This document shows, one piece after another, positions 12,720 through 26,699 of a stretch of DNA of 64,000 nucleotides. A program made the translations under genes and the position numbers. Every line of letters starts with the position of its first letter. Position 1 is the stretch's first letter. A model generated the notes under the pieces. It ran no database searches and had not been told where the DNA came from. It was given only the letters and a program-made list of their open reading frames with translations. The stretch comes from Isoetes taiwanensis (taxonomy: Eukaryota; Streptophyta; Lycopodiopsida; Isoetales; Isoetaceae): NCBI GenBank assembly GCA_021234155.1, contig JAJEKV010000050.1, forward strand, positions 3,186,488-3,250,487, given 5' to 3'.

Positions 12720-13300
12720 AATCGGATCCCCTTAACCTGGGCTGTAAGGCAAGGAAAGATTTTAATAACTTAGTAAATCCACTAGGGAAGCAAATTGAAA
12801 AACGCTAGTCATACCTACCCCTGCCAAAAGAATATACCGCTACAACCTTGGCGGCCGCAAGTGTAAGATAACTTCACCTCTTCATATGGAAACCTAACTT
12901 TGTTTCAAAATCTGCTCTTTACTTTAAAAGTTATCACCACAATAAATGAAGCTTATGACAAGGCTTCTTCAACTGAAAAAAAGGGTAGGTAGACATGCGT
13001 ACAAGAGCTCCGCCAGACCGCTGATTGCACTCTATTCTCGTCTCACCATAATTTAAAACATAACGGGCTTACCCGCTGGCAAGACGACTTCGCAAAACCT
13101 GAACTCACGATTCGGCTGGGGCCTGGGATAATGATCATTTCCGCCTTAAGCATTTTTCTTACGCTTAGCTTGAGCGCCTATATGGCGTACTATGACTAGC
13201 CTCCCCGTAAATCCAAGTTTAAGCTCCAGCCTATGGCTACCGTTTTCCGATACTTCCATCCCTCCATGCAACCGCAGATGTCTTCTATCTTGCATGACTA
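12720..13300. other. Unrecognised DNA
   Basis: No gene, repeat family or RNA recognised. Confidence 0.4.
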
Positions 13301-13308
13301 TTCCGCCA

Positions 13309-13926
13309 TTTGCATGTCTAAATGCATGCCTTTACTTCTCGCTTATAAATCATGTCTTATTATCCCATTTTGATTTTCCAGCTCGAGACTATTTACCAGG
13401 GCGCATAGACCTGCGCTTTACTCAAGGTAGATTTGCTCTTCGTTAGTCTTTTCATATGAAGTAATAAAGACCTTTTATTTGTGGAATCAGACAAATTACC
13501 GATACTACAAAATATTAGTCATAAAGTTTCGGGCTTTAATGAGCAATATGCGAGCGATTCCTAAGGCCTCAAAAGGTAGATTCCTACGCTTCTAAGAAAT
13601 TTCGTTGCATGGATATTCCCCATGAGACCCTTTAATTGTGATAGGCCGATTACTTTGCATTTGCTGGAAGAAAGTCAAAATCGAGCTGCTGGCTCCCGCG
13701 ATCTGCTTCGCTATGGCGCTTATCTTCAATTTTATTATCTTCCACGGACTGCATTTGTTGACGCGGCGTATCGCGTTTTTCCAGCTCTTTGCATGTCTTC
13801 ATGCATGAACAACAACTTCCTTCTATAAATCTGAATCTTCATATCCGCAAGGTTAAAACGATGAGTTTCTAGACCTAAGGGCTTATTGAGTCCTGCTGCT
13901 GCAAATGTAAGGTATATTTCGCTCTA
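13309..13926 (+). repeat. Degenerate tandem duplication, period about 480 bp
   Basis: The first part (about 13309-13440) and the second (about 13788-13926) share, in the same order, TTTGCATGTCT, ATGCATG, then TATAAATC with a CTT-rich end, then AAGGTA-ATTT-GCTCT. Spacing between corresponding motifs is 479 to 483 bp, so this is an old tandem copy. Each unit carries a TATAAAT box-like sequence, but no coding frame is conserved between copies. Confidence 0.4.
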
Positions 13927-13929
13927 CTT

Positions 13930-14905
13930 TGCCTGGTAATTCCTTTTGATTTAAGATTTCATTTCACTTTTCGAGTGGTTAGATTTTGAAGTAAGTGGTA
14001 AATTCTGTATTAATGCGTATGTTTGATTATATTTCGTATTTTGTTGTGTGAGGCCTGCAATGTGAAGTGCTTCAAACTCAGCCAACTAAATGATCTGCAG
14101 CCTTGTTCCGCAATCTTCCCCTTTTTCCCCAATATGGCTGGTTTTATCCCCTGGATTGTTAAAATATATCTATTCCGCACATTACTTCTATCTCAGGCAA
14201 TAGCCATGGAGTCCGGACTTTGTATAGGCACCGACACTGTGAAAACCGAAGAGGAGATTCCCAAGCCCCCATCTTCATGAGGTGTTAGTGGATTAAACTT
14301 CTCAAGTAGGCCGGAAAATTGACCGCCTAAGGCATGTCCACCGTGCTCTTTGAAATTTGAAAATATTCCAAAGCAGCCCAATTAAACAACAAGGGCTGCA
14401 TGCCATTTCGCTTCTAAATTATCCCTTCGACCACGTTATCAGATTTAGATATGTTCTGAAAATGCTCTTCCAAATCGATTTGCTGGATGCCTTTTTTTAG
14501 TGGAAGTTGGAGGAATGGCCCATCTTCATGATGGGATCACTGCACTCCACCTGCATCTACCCACCAAGCCTGTGGCCCCCGCCAGCCACCCTGCAGGCTG
14601 GAGCATCCGCCATCCACAAATCTAAGGCGACCGCTACTTACCAACAAGGGTTTTGAAAGTACCACCAAAGATATTCTAGGTATATTCCAAAGACATACGA
14701 GGATATGCCAAAACCCAAATAAATAACAAGGGTTTGCCCCTTAGGGCAAATCAAAACACATTACCCACTAGATAGTTTTCTGTTTAAGGGCTTTACATCT
14801 TCATTATTGCATTACCAGACGGGCTGGCCAATCATAGCTTCACAATTTGTGATGCCTTTGTCCGCGCACTTTTGCTGGGGCGAAAGCCCTACCCACGGTA
14901 GTGTA
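13930..14905. other. Unrecognised DNA
   Basis: No gene recognised. Short open frames overlap near 14.02-14.38 kb on both strands and carry no known motif. Confidence 0.4.
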
Positions 14906-14912
14906 ATACCAA

Positions 14913-15010
14913 GCATAATGCCATGTTTTGGCTCAAATTGTGTCATCTAGTAATTCCACCTAGTAATAATAGTAGAAAGATGACACAGTTTGAGCAAAAT
15001 ATGCATTATG
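14913..15010. repeat. Near-perfect 33-36 bp hairpin (MITE or miRNA-like fold-back)
   Basis: The left arm (14913-14948) and right arm (14978-15010) are inverted copies. Inner ends are TGTCATCT and AGATGACA; outer ends are GCATAATG and CATTATG. Over about 33 positions I count two mismatches, two single-base gaps and one mismatched outer base. The loop is 29 bp. The size fits either a very small inverted-repeat transposon remnant or the stem of a small-RNA precursor. No flanking target duplication is evident. Confidence 0.8.
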
Positions 15011-15329
15011 ATAATTTCATAAAGCTTAAATAATATGATGCCAATTTCTTGCTACGAAACTATCACTTAACATGCACAAAACAATGAATGAATACTTTGA
15101 GCCTTCCGTGGCCAGCTCGTATAAGGTCTGCACTTGAAGTTCGGTCTCATGATCTCTATTTTGTCCATCATTGTTGTAACCATCATGACCATATCCATCA
15201 TTATCATCATGCACGCTATATCATCAATCAACTGAGGCAAGTATTGATGATGTTTCATTTATGGCAATATATATAGCTGCTAATATGCAAATGCAAATTT
15301 CATATGCCTGACACTTTTTCTAAGAACAC

Positions 15330-15775
15330 AAGCTCTATGATTAATCTTCAAAAAGAAGCCTTTAGTGAAGTTCAATTCCTACCTTATATATACCGTTCCA
15401 ACCTTGTGCTATGATAGCCACGAAGTTGAGTTAATAGATAGCTACAAGTATCTTGGTGTACACATCACTGAAATGCTGGATCACCAAGCTGCAGGACTCA
15501 AGTTGGGAGAGCTACACTTTATAAACCAAGCACAAATTGTTTTTTGCAGATTCAAGGATTATCGTAGTAAAGTCACTTGTCTCATATTTTGGTAGAGCAT
15601 ATTTTACTCCATGGATTTGTAAGTGCGAGAGCCTGCCATTAGTGCTAGTGCTTGGGAGAACGGGTGCAAAAATCCTTTCTTACTTAAAGCCTAGGAGTGA
15701 AAACTACAATGCCATATGCCTCTGTTGGAGCAAGAGACGGTTTGTGCCTCTTTCAACATTCTGCTGAAGGCCATA
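15330..15775 (+). mobile_element. LINE reverse-transcriptase fragment (C-terminal part)
   Basis: Plus-strand translation gives VKFNS, then HEVELIDSYKYLGVHIT. The latter is the conserved (I/V)xSYKYLG block that follows the RT palm in many non-LTR elements. Next come AGLKLGELHFINQAQI and CRFKDYRSKV, matching the region where such elements read as an R..G...L......C. It then decays through stops and frame changes to about 15775. The upstream RT core (YADD box) and the endonuclease are absent, so this is a 5'-truncated, dead copy. It appears related in type to the LINE at 51.26-52.88 kb, which has a corresponding YKYLG / GLKSLYALQRKC block. Confidence 0.75.
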
Positions 15776-18700
15776 AATGAGTGGTACGAAGGTGCACTCA
15801 AATTTTTGCGACATTTTGATAGTGCCCTTCTACGCCTAAATTTCCCTGTTTGAAAAAGGTAAGTTAGAAAGAAATAAAGTGTAAGGGTTTCAGCATGGTC
15901 TGCGTAACATGAATAATGCATGTTGTTTGCAAAGTTTTGACCCCAAACTTTTGGAACACTATCTAGATGATCACTTTTTTCTAAGATATGGGATGTTGAT
16001 CCAAGTTAAAATCAAGTTACAAATATGACATTAAAACTATTATTTTATAATACTTTTAAATAAAATCTCTCCAAACCCCTTTGCCTAAAGTGCATTATCT
16101 ATACGGGTAGGCATTCTGGAGCTGCTGGATAAGCATATTTGTTCTTTATTCCCATCTTAGACCGCAGATAGCAATCCTCGCCAGAGGTATGCTTATACAA
16201 ATTTTGCGGCACCCAGCATAACGAGGTTTACAGAATATAAGATTTGGTACCAAATGGTGTTAATTTTATACATGTATTATATGGCAAAAGAGGCTCGCTT
16301 GTCCTTACATCACCGTGGTGAATATACACCCAAACCAAAGGGCTTTTGGGGATTTTAATTTAAAAGGGTTATATGGAATGGTTTGTGCTAACTTAAAACA
16401 TTTTGGCCCTTCTCAAAGCAAAAATTGTGTAATGATTTAGTACATCCATTCAAATATGCCATGAAATCTTAGGAAAACTTTTGTAAAAAGCTACAAAAAA
16501 CACAAAGAAAACTCAAGCATTATGCTATACATTACAATCATACCCAAGCAGATGCTGCGGACACATGCCGTGAATAAAGGCATATACATCGCCAGAATAA
16601 GGAGGTAGCCTTCCAATATCACCAATCCTTAGTTAAGATAATTAGATTCGCCTTCCAATGATGACTGAAGTCGCCCAGCTAAAATAATATTGTGATTCCT
16701 TGAATAATCAGGTAATGTCACGTAAGGGTTTTTTCTAGTAAAAAAGTACCCAAGAATCCGAAGAAGGATTTCTTTGAACACCAAAGCATAATTGCTTTCT
16801 TGGTGCGGGTAAATTCCAAAGCTAAGCTTTAGAGGACTTGAAATTCTCCCAGTATAATCTCCACAAATGAACATAAGTGAGCATATTTCAGAAAGTTCAA
16901 GCATCTACCGGCCAAGCTTACACAGTAAAACATGTGAGCCTTTCAAATATTGTTAGTAGATATCATCCAACACAAGATTTAGCTTCCCTTGTCAAAACAT
17001 ATTCTCATGCAATCACATAGACCAACCTGCTTTTTTCTCAGCTTCATTTTGTACTAAACTTAGAAATAGGAATGTGGAACGCGCTGGAATAGTAAAAGAT
17101 GAGCCTATTCTCATGCAATCATGGCACCATAAAATGGCTATAAATCCTCAAATATTTTTATATGAAGCCACTACATTCCCTTTGCAAGCAAGTACCAGCC
17201 ATTATGCCACATTAGAGAGGCCTCAGGGTGTGTCTCTCAGGGAGGGCCAACAAGCAAAAATAAAATCAATATTCAAAGAAGCTACCCCATCTATTCCAAT
17301 TTAAGAAAATACAAGCTTCAAATCAGCTTTGTTGTTTTTCCATGCTTCGGCAAAATCGGCCGGAGAAAGGCTTCAATTTCTAACATTTGTTATCTTTGCT
17401 TTGCCCTAAATCACTAGAAAAAGGCTCCGATTTATGAAAATCCGTTATCTTTGCTTTGCCCTAATGTAGGCTCCTTTTCTCATAAGCAAACAAAAATAAA
17501 TACATGCAAACAAAAAAAAAGACACAATTTTTCCTTCTCTAAGATGAATGCTAAGAAAGGGTGAACTCTAAAAATACTATTTAGTACATGAAAACAAATA
17601 CGATGACTAAATCATAGCAAAACCATATTAAAAAGCGTATAAAAATTCAAAAGAAAACCCCCAGTTATTATGCTAAACCCCACTTTAGCACAAAGACCAC
17701 AAGCTTATTTGCTTCCTTCTTTGAACTGATCAATTCATATAGGATCCCACAAGCTACAAATTGAAACAGGTAGATGGGAACGCCTAATCGCCACAAGAGT
17801 GCAGATTATGTTGCCGCTATATGTTAAAGATGAGTCCTATGGCTCTGGATGTCCTCTTACCTTTGGAGATGAGAGAGGAATCAAGTATTTCGACATTAAT
17901 AGCCCATGCTTCCACAACTTCTCAATGCACCATCTTTGCATGACTTAGCATTATACATTGGAGAAAAAAGGTGAATTTTTGCAAGTTTGCTATTCTTTAA
18001 GCAACCAGCAAGTAGGGTTCGGGCCACTTACCCCTACAAAAATTAGCTCCCCACTGCTGGCTTCTGCACCTTACTCTAAAAAGTGGTAGCCCACTCTTTA
18101 CAAAACCAGCTACTTTTATAGGCTCACACTCCATGGTTAAAGTTTCTACGCTACAATTTTGCAAGATACGCAGCACTGGTGCGGGTATACTCACTCCTAT
18201 CTTCACTTCCATGCTTTAAATACTTTGTCTATGATTTAAAAAGAGCGCTCTTCAAAACCATCTTTCGCTGCTCCACGCATCATCTTAATGTTTCAAAAGT
18301 AGAGATGAGTTCCCTACCGCTAAGCGTTTTTCACCAGTTAAGGCTTGAGTATTAGCCAGCAATAACAAGAAACGTTAGAAAGTTTTGCTATCTCCGTAAC
18401 ATGTTGCCTTGACCCATTAGGCTTATCACACCGTTCCTCATATGCCTTTACCCTCACTTATGACGGCACTATTCCACGTGTACCTCCCTCTTACGGCCGC
18501 AAACCTAGTATTTTTATTTCTTCTCTTAATCGATCCTGACAAGAGAAGTAGCAAAACAAGCATAGACAAATGTGTGATCCTACATGCACACCAAAAAATA
18601 GGACTCAATAAAATATTCCCAGGCCAACATGCCATGGCACAACATGCTTCTGCAATCGTATCATGTTGGATGCCATCTACGGATTCATATGTACAACCTC

Positions 18701-21700
18701 ATAATTCCTGCAATGAAACTATTCATATACTACATCCCTATCATTCCTCCTTGAAGAAACCATAATTTCCGCACTAAACACATTTGATTATGCACAACTT
18801 TCTTATGGAGATTACACTGCCAATACCTATGCTATGCATCCCTATCTCTAAATATAGAAGATTGTTCCTAAGCCCGACAATGCCACATTGCAAAGGGGAG
18901 CTAGCCATATGTGGCGAATCCTACAATCTCAAATGCCCTTCTACATCCATGTTATCAAGTGATTAGAATCTCGCCTTTCCAAACACACCCAAGACATCCC
19001 CAACCCAATATATACTGCCGACCATTTCGTTTCAAGGCGACCCTGACCTGACTGTCAGAAAAACAGTCAACTTTATTAGGAAGGCATGTCACGGAACTGA
19101 CTCCTGCCAGCGGCACAAAGAGCGGCCGCTGATGCACTTAAGACGGGTATTAAAGAGTGGCTGGATATGAAGACTGAAGTGGGCGACAACCTCTTTATGA
19201 ACGTGGATCTTTATTACTCAAAATAATACAAAGAGGCTGGGACTTAAAACCCAAAGTGGGAGTAGATGTCCACTTAGAGCAACACTACCCACCACATACA
19301 TAACACGTAAAAGTAGAGAATACATATCATCACGCAGCACAATCACATATGAATGCCTGGATCCGGCAGATGTCGCCTAAATGACACTCTTTGACGCCAT
19401 CCTTAAGGCAAAGAATAACACTTATACGCTTTATAATGTAAATCTATGAGCATCACTAAGCACTTGCATATTTGAAAAGACCTGGCCCCTTGGAAGATGA
19501 GGAGATTTTCGCTCTTCCGCGAGCGGGACCCGGGATGATCCAAGTGCATGCTAAGTGGGAAAGCTCTCTTTGCTGTGAACTTGTCCTTGAACTAGATGGA
19601 GATTTATTAATGGAACTCACTATTCCCAAGCTGGCTGTGTGAGAAAAGGCCTAAAAGCCACTGCCAAGCAAGCTTCAAACATGATCTATACGGGGCGAAA
19701 ATGTAGTGCTCAATCACCCTTATTCTTCACAGATAAAGAGGGCGACTGTAGACTTTTAATAAATCTATGAACAATAGTGTTTGCCTGTATGCATCTATGA
19801 ATGATCTCGCCACTACAAGTGATAGATAGCTTAGATGAGCAATTTATCCCATGTGTACCCACGCTGCATCGCTCTAACGAGGCTCTCGTGGACAATCTAA
19901 AGCACTACTTTGGCTTATGGAGGCAAATACCTCTTGCATTTAAAGCAGACCACATACATCGAAAGTGCACCAGTGCTCCTCCTAACACCGCTATGAACCA
20001 CCCGGTGAGCTAGAGAGCTAATGCCTTGTGGATGTGGAGGAACTTTTTCCCAAATGCCACGGCCCCAATGAAGGAGGAGGAACTTCAACCCTAACTCATT
20101 CCATGCCAACAATCTTCAGATTATTGTAAATTTACGCAGAAGTACACTCCGCCATCATGTCGCCAGCTCAATGGATGTGGACACGTGTAAGAGACTGGGA
20201 CAATCCTTCGCTTAGCTGCTACCCAAAGGGATCCTACCAAGAATCGGGCCGACCTGTGGTATGCATTCTGATGGGAAACCAAAATTAAAGCGCGTGCATA
20301 GCTTCAAGTGCAAATGGAAGCAACTCCTGAGGAAAGGAGAGGCACAGGGATATGGAGAAAGCGGATAGAATAATTCCCATGGGAGGAGTGGCTTAATGGA
20401 GCTAGGAGACCCAGCGAAATGCACATCTCAGAAGAATGTGAATGTGACGATGCCTCAGTAATTAGCAGATTATTTAGAATCCGCCATATGAACTTATAAA
20501 TCAGCACCTTGCTCGAGAAGAAAGAATCATCCCTAACTCCCCCACAAAGTTTAGTACAACGCGCATCTCGCCTAACTAATTTGTAATATCGTACTGCTTT
20601 TCAAGTAAGCACCCTCTTATAAAGTTCCCTGACAAGATAGAACAATGAGCCGTGATTCTTGCTCTCAGGAAGCAAGCAAGAGTGATGCTATATAGACATG
20701 TGGTATTTACCTATAAATTGACTTGTTATAGTTATGCTTGCCAGCCAAGTGGATAATCTTAGCCGCGGACCACTGTAACAAATGCTCTTCCAAACCCCAC
20801 ACATCCCACGCTGCCTCAGATGAGAGGTGTGTATACTCAACCGAATGCTCAGCTTCCTAGTTGCTCTCTCCCTCTAAGTGAGTGGTGAAGAACCTTCCAT
20901 GGAAACTAACCATGGCGACCTGCATTGAGAGTCTAGAGCCCATTGGCAGCAAGACATCTCTTTGCTATCCTATAAAGATACCGTAAAACCAAAGAGAAAC
21001 CGGCCCAACAAGGAAGGCAACTGCGAAATTTGCTCATTAAGAATAAGAAAGTGTCATTCAGACTGGACATAAAATTCTGCCATTCATGGGAAGAGCAAGA
21101 TGCATTCTAAGTATCAAGAAAAGAGAATATCGAGAAAGAAACTCTCTCGCTTACAATTGTAAAAGTAGCAGCGTTAAAGGATGTTTCAGCTAATGCCACT
21201 GCCCTAAAATGCTAATGGTTCCTGAAAGTGCTACAACCTAAGAATGAGCAAAATAACAAAGTCATAATGTTCAGAAGTGGACCGTGAAGGAAGCACTGCC
21301 GTGAAACTCCTGGGGCCAACACTGCCATATGCTTTTGCAGTCGAAGTTTCAAGTATACAATGGGATAAACTTACATTCTAGCCTGAGACCTTCTATATGT
21401 CGTGCTGCCACATTATTCAAGATACAACGGCGAGGCAACTGGATCAGGTGGAAGTAGTGATGACTGCAACCACGCCACAAAGCTTTCTCCGGAAAGCAAA
21501 AGTTTTTAGCAAAGATCTTGTACATTGAAAACAAATAAAGATATTGGGGGCCAATTCAAATGGAAGAGGGATCCTTACATTTTGGAATAAGGGAATATAC
21601 AACTAAAGCAGGATTTTGTCCAGTGTGCTCTGCTCTTTTAAAACTCAAAAGTACTCATACACACCGGCACCCCAGCCAATCCCAAGACTTAGAAAAAATT

Positions 21701-24700
21701 CCCACGGAATGCCATCAGCACCTGTGACACTCTGCTCCCTCTGAGAGAAGATGGTTTTGTTCTAAATCATTCTAGCCGCATTCAAATTTCTAAACGCAAT
21801 TCTTGCTCATTGGTGACTATAGGATGAACTTAGCAAGCAAAAGCCTCTTGAAAATCTTTGAATTGAAAGGGAAGATGCTCTGAGCAAATGAAGAAAAGTA
21901 GAAAAGTGATTGTGCAAAAGCCTCTAAGCTCAATTGATATAAAAACAACAAGCCCATCTTGAATTGAGATCAAGAGATGTTTAGCCTTCGCTTTGGCGCT
22001 CAAGAAAACCAGGTAATCTTGGCCTTCATTTGAACCATTTGCAATCCCTAAAATTTCTACGCGCAGCAAAGTGCACCCGCTCGTATCTATCCGCCAATGC
22101 TACAAAATTTTGCTTCTTCCACTTTGACCATCCGACGGCAAGTACTGTGACTCAGTGAGATGTCAAGTTGTTGGGATAGTTGAGGCCACTGTAAGGCTCC
22201 TAAGCATGTAGGTCTCTACTACCTACCCCAACCTTTGCTAGAAAAGGCTTCTGGCGTGCCAGCTGAGAGTATCGCAAGAGTACCTCGCCATGCCCCCGCG
22301 GCTTTGTGAGGAAAAGCAGTGGAACTCACTGCCTACATCCCGAATTCCTCATCCCAGCGTAATTATACCGACCAAACTTTTTGGTAAGATCCAAATTTTA
22401 TCGTTCCAAAGGATCATTGCTACTTGCTATTAGCTCTTACATCCTCTACAATCAAGACTTTGTATTTGTATATAAGCAGCTTCTTTTGTTTCAGTCCCTT
22501 CCACCCCTAAGCCGGCTGAATTCATTAAATTTTGAATTTAAGACTTTGAATTACCATCGACATCTAACGCAAAGTGTCGCATGGCAATCGCACTACTTCA
22601 GTGGGTTTTCAACAATTTGAAATTGCAATGGAAAACATTACGCATAACTATATATTTCTGATGGCATCAAGAGTTTCTTTCAATGAGATGTTGCAGTCTT
22701 AACATTGAAGCTGCTTCACATACATAAGCTTGTCCAACTATGGCTTGTATCAAGCATTGACATATGCTGAATACGACAAATTGATACATACGATTGCATA
22801 GTTTGACAAACTTACAAGGCAAGGAAAATTTATGTCTACATTTATTATGATGACACATAAAAACGATTTCGCTCGCTTTCATAATATATAAAAGAAAATA
22901 ATATGTCTACAATTCTAATATGATGATTATGGTTTTGTGAAGAAATAATATTGCCCTATAATTTAGTATGATGATTATGGTTTGCTGAGGATTCACGCTA
23001 CTGGCTGAGCTGATGATGAGCTAGCGTTACATATGACATGGGCATTGGTTTGCTTGCTTTGATCTAAATTGGATGGATACCTGCAATATCTAGGTTGGCA
23101 AAATGCAAAATTAATGACACACACTCCTTGGAATGCCCATAAATGAATATCAAAATACCATATAACTGATATCGATATCTTTTATCTACTGGTCAAGCCA
23201 AGATTGATGAGACACATGCACTTCATGTAGGTATTTTGTTATTCTTTTCATAAGCCACCACTTACTCATTGTGGTTTATATTGTGCATATCTTTAGCTCA
23301 ACTTTTAAATGCCATAAAGGCTACTAGTAATTTAAATGTAAGTCTAGCATTATTATGCCACGCCGCAAAACCATCGGGATCATCATACTATACGAGGAGG
23401 AGTAGCATGGCATCATATGTATAGAAGTTTGTAATTATTGAACACTACCCAAACCATATTTGAAATGAATGATATATCTAACATCTTTATATATATACAA
23501 AATGAGAAAAGGATGCCCCTTGTAGGCTTGGTCTCACCAAAGTTATAATAATGTTCTTTGCTATATCACACCATACCCTTACAAAAATAGTCCTCCAAAT
23601 ATAGAAAATGGAGTGTATACAATAAATATATATATAATTATTGTGCATTTATGTAGTTGATGCACCAAAATATTGGTAAAACCATGGATGTTGGTAAGAC
23701 TTCAAAATGTAGGCCTTTTGTTTGGCCTACATAAACATCGAGTAGATGTGAGGATCTCTTGCCCACTTCGCATACATTTAGTTCTCTAGATGGTGGCAGA
23801 TATTATCAATCGAACTCGGCCTCTCCAAGTGACCGCAAATGTCATCAAACAAGCTCATTAATTGAGCACTTATGGGGAAACATTTGGATGCCGCATAAAT
23901 ATCTCATAAAGAAATTTATACCTTCAAGGCTTCCATTACATCAACCTTTCATTCCATAACATTGTAAATAAAACCTCAAAAAGTTAAGTAGCAATCCTCG
24001 TGTTCCCACAATATCTAGAAGGTGTCTTTATAGCCTATAAATTCCGGGACAATCCAAAGTCCGCCACCTTATGTCCATGAACTTTGCTTGTACATTTTGC
24101 TTCAAAAGAATATTTCGCTGCTTAAGATCTCTATGGGCCGTGGTGGAGTGACAAAACTCCATAGCTTACTGGGACTCTGAACTAAATAGAAACCTGGCTC
24201 TTCAAGTAGCCTACCCGACTCTCATTTATATTAGCTCGAAGGTTTTTCCCCGCAAAGCCCTTTAGCATGTACACTAGAAGCATCTTCGGAAAATGCCGCA
24301 CGCCAATTATATGCTGATTTGAGAGACAGCGAAGCTCACCCATCTCATCTTCAAATATTTCGATGGAGTTCTTCCAATGTTCTTGCCTCGGCCTTCCCAC
24401 TCTCTCACCCTACGGCGCTGTAAGAATGTCACCAGCTTGGTAACAAGTTTGCACAATCACATGGCATATGTTTATAACCCTAAGGTTTTGCTGTTTATCG
24501 AGGTATCTTGAGAGCAAACAATTTATAATGATGATGTTGGCGCTGCCTTGGAAAGAAGGGGCATTTTCTTTTTGAACGGGGTTTCCAAGTATAAAGTCAC
24601 GTGCGTGGTGGCGGTATCCGCTCGTGGCGCACGTGCCAACCGTGCCCGCGAGGGTGTCGCTGAGGCCAAATTCCTACCTGCGCATGTCAATTCGTCGATG

Positions 24701-26690
24701 TGAGAAGATTGGCGTCTTTGCTTTGTTTCTTTGATTTCATCATCATGCCCTATAGAAGCGCCACACAAAAGAGGTGAGCTGCACCGGCTTGGCTTGTTTT
24801 GATTTGTTTGTCATGTCTATGAGAAGGGCTTAAACAGGCGAATCCGGTTTTCATTTTTGGTCGCTCTAGCAAACCCTAGTTTATGTGGTTGGTATATTCT
24901 AGGATACCGTATATGCCTAGAATACATGGTTACCCTGAATCGAATCTTAGAACCGAACGACCCCTAAATTTCAGTAACTCTAACCGGAACATACTGAACT
25001 AACATCCAACTTTTTGGTGCCAAATTTTGAAAATGGATTTGGTAAGTTCTAAGGAGCTACTAACCTATTGAACTAGTTTTCAATTTTAAAATGTCAAAGG
25101 GTGATGTATAGTCAATGGCCAAATGGAAAATAAGGCCTTTACCATATTACATATATTCTTATAAATGAACATAAAACACCACATATTTAATCCTTTATGA
25201 ATATATCTTAAGTCATCATTATAAAGTGCTTGAAAATCTCTATTATAGCAAAATATATGGCATGATAGCCTCAAACATATTCATAATAAAGTAGCTAAAA
25301 CAATAGTTTCAAAACATACCATGACAATGCTTTTAAACTAGTAGAACTAAAATCATTTTCAGTTAAAGAATGACCATATCCTCATTCTCATTAATATCAC
25401 CGCTACCTTCTCAGCCTTCCAATTTCTTCATCCTCACCATTTTAGATGCATCACTTAAAACCCACTTTGGCATGGAGCTCATATGGCTCCGCTTCTTCCC
25501 ATTTCGAATCCACAAATAAACAAATGCACTCCAAAACTGGACCAAAATGCTAGTTTTGCTTCAACATGAGTAAGGAATTGAAAACAAATAAATGCGCAAG
25601 AACATACCTTATGAATGATTCAATCACTGCATCATATAAGATAAGAAATGAACTTCCGCTCTCCCCGGTCGGTCGGGCGAAGCTTTCAACAATGATACGT
25701 GCATATTTACTACCATTCTAATGAAGAAGAAGGAAAGAAGGGGTGTTTTGCTTGCTCTCACCCAGCACCCCTGAGTCCTGACCAAACCGGAAGGGGTTTG
25801 TTGCTGCTGCTTCTCCTCCTCTCGAATCGTGATCGAAACCAAATCGAGCCGATCGAAGCCGTTTCGTCATAAACTTCACTCAGCAAGTAAAACTAAAAGA
25901 GAGGAGAAGGGCTTTTCTTCCGTTATACACGAATATCAGAGGCCCGTGACGCACCAAAATCGAATTTTGCAAAAAGTAAAAGTGAAAAATAAGAAAAAAG
26001 GATGGTAAAGGAAATGTCAAAATGCTCTTATACTGGGAACAACAACGTTCCCAACTTATCAATGTTGCCTGAATCCGGCTGCTCCGCAATATATACATTA
26101 TTTGGAATGCAAACAAATAAAACTCCTTAACGTGGCATGCCCCTGTAATCGTAGTTGAACCTGACCAAGCAAGCCCGGAACGCTGTTCCCAAGAACTATG
26201 CTGTAATATCTCTAAAAATCGCTTCAAACTCCAAGTATTGCCTCTTAAATTGCCGGTCACCGCTTGCTTGGCACTGAGGCTCTGGTCAGGCCCATGCCCA
26301 CACCCGTAAACCGCCGCTAAGAATGGTTCGTGATAAATTTGTTGCTAGTGGCATGTGGTGCCGAGTTATAGAGATCCGCCAGGGATCTGGATTCCACATT
26401 AAAATAGAAATGTTAGGTTTCAAATGGACGAGTTCTGCCTTCTCTTGTTGTTCCGGCATGGACTTAGACATCTCCAAATCCAGGTACTGCTCCTGCAAAG
26501 CACAGGAAGTCAATGCACCTTTTTCTTAGCCCCGCCAAAAGAGGTAGCTTCAAAATTAAGATAACCGAGATTTGACTGACATTACTCTGTTTAATAACAC
26601 GTAAAAGCATGCTCTTTATAGTAGAGCAAAATTTAATACGCTAAATGTGGATGGCATTGCTGCTACTTTTATCAGCATTTTAAATTCTTG
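15776..26690. other. Long stretch without recognisable genes
   Basis: Nearly 11 kb in which I recognise no domain, RNA or element. Open frames on both strands are short, overlap each other and carry no motif. Small local repeats: a 55-bp tandem duplication at about 17364-17473 (shared core GTTATCTTTGCTTTGCCC), and a repeated ATGATGATTATGGTTT near 22.92 and 22.97 kb. The 24.58-24.68 kb patch is GC-rich (GTGGCGCACGTGCC) and stands out from its AT-rich surroundings, but I cannot assign it. Confidence 0.5.
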
Positions 26691-26699
26691 CGCCACATT

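Noticed and set aside
24523-24768. GC-rich minus-strand ORF at 24.5-24.8 kb as a gene
   Set aside because: Arg/Ala-rich chance translation of a short GC-rich patch, with no domain or neighbouring exon.
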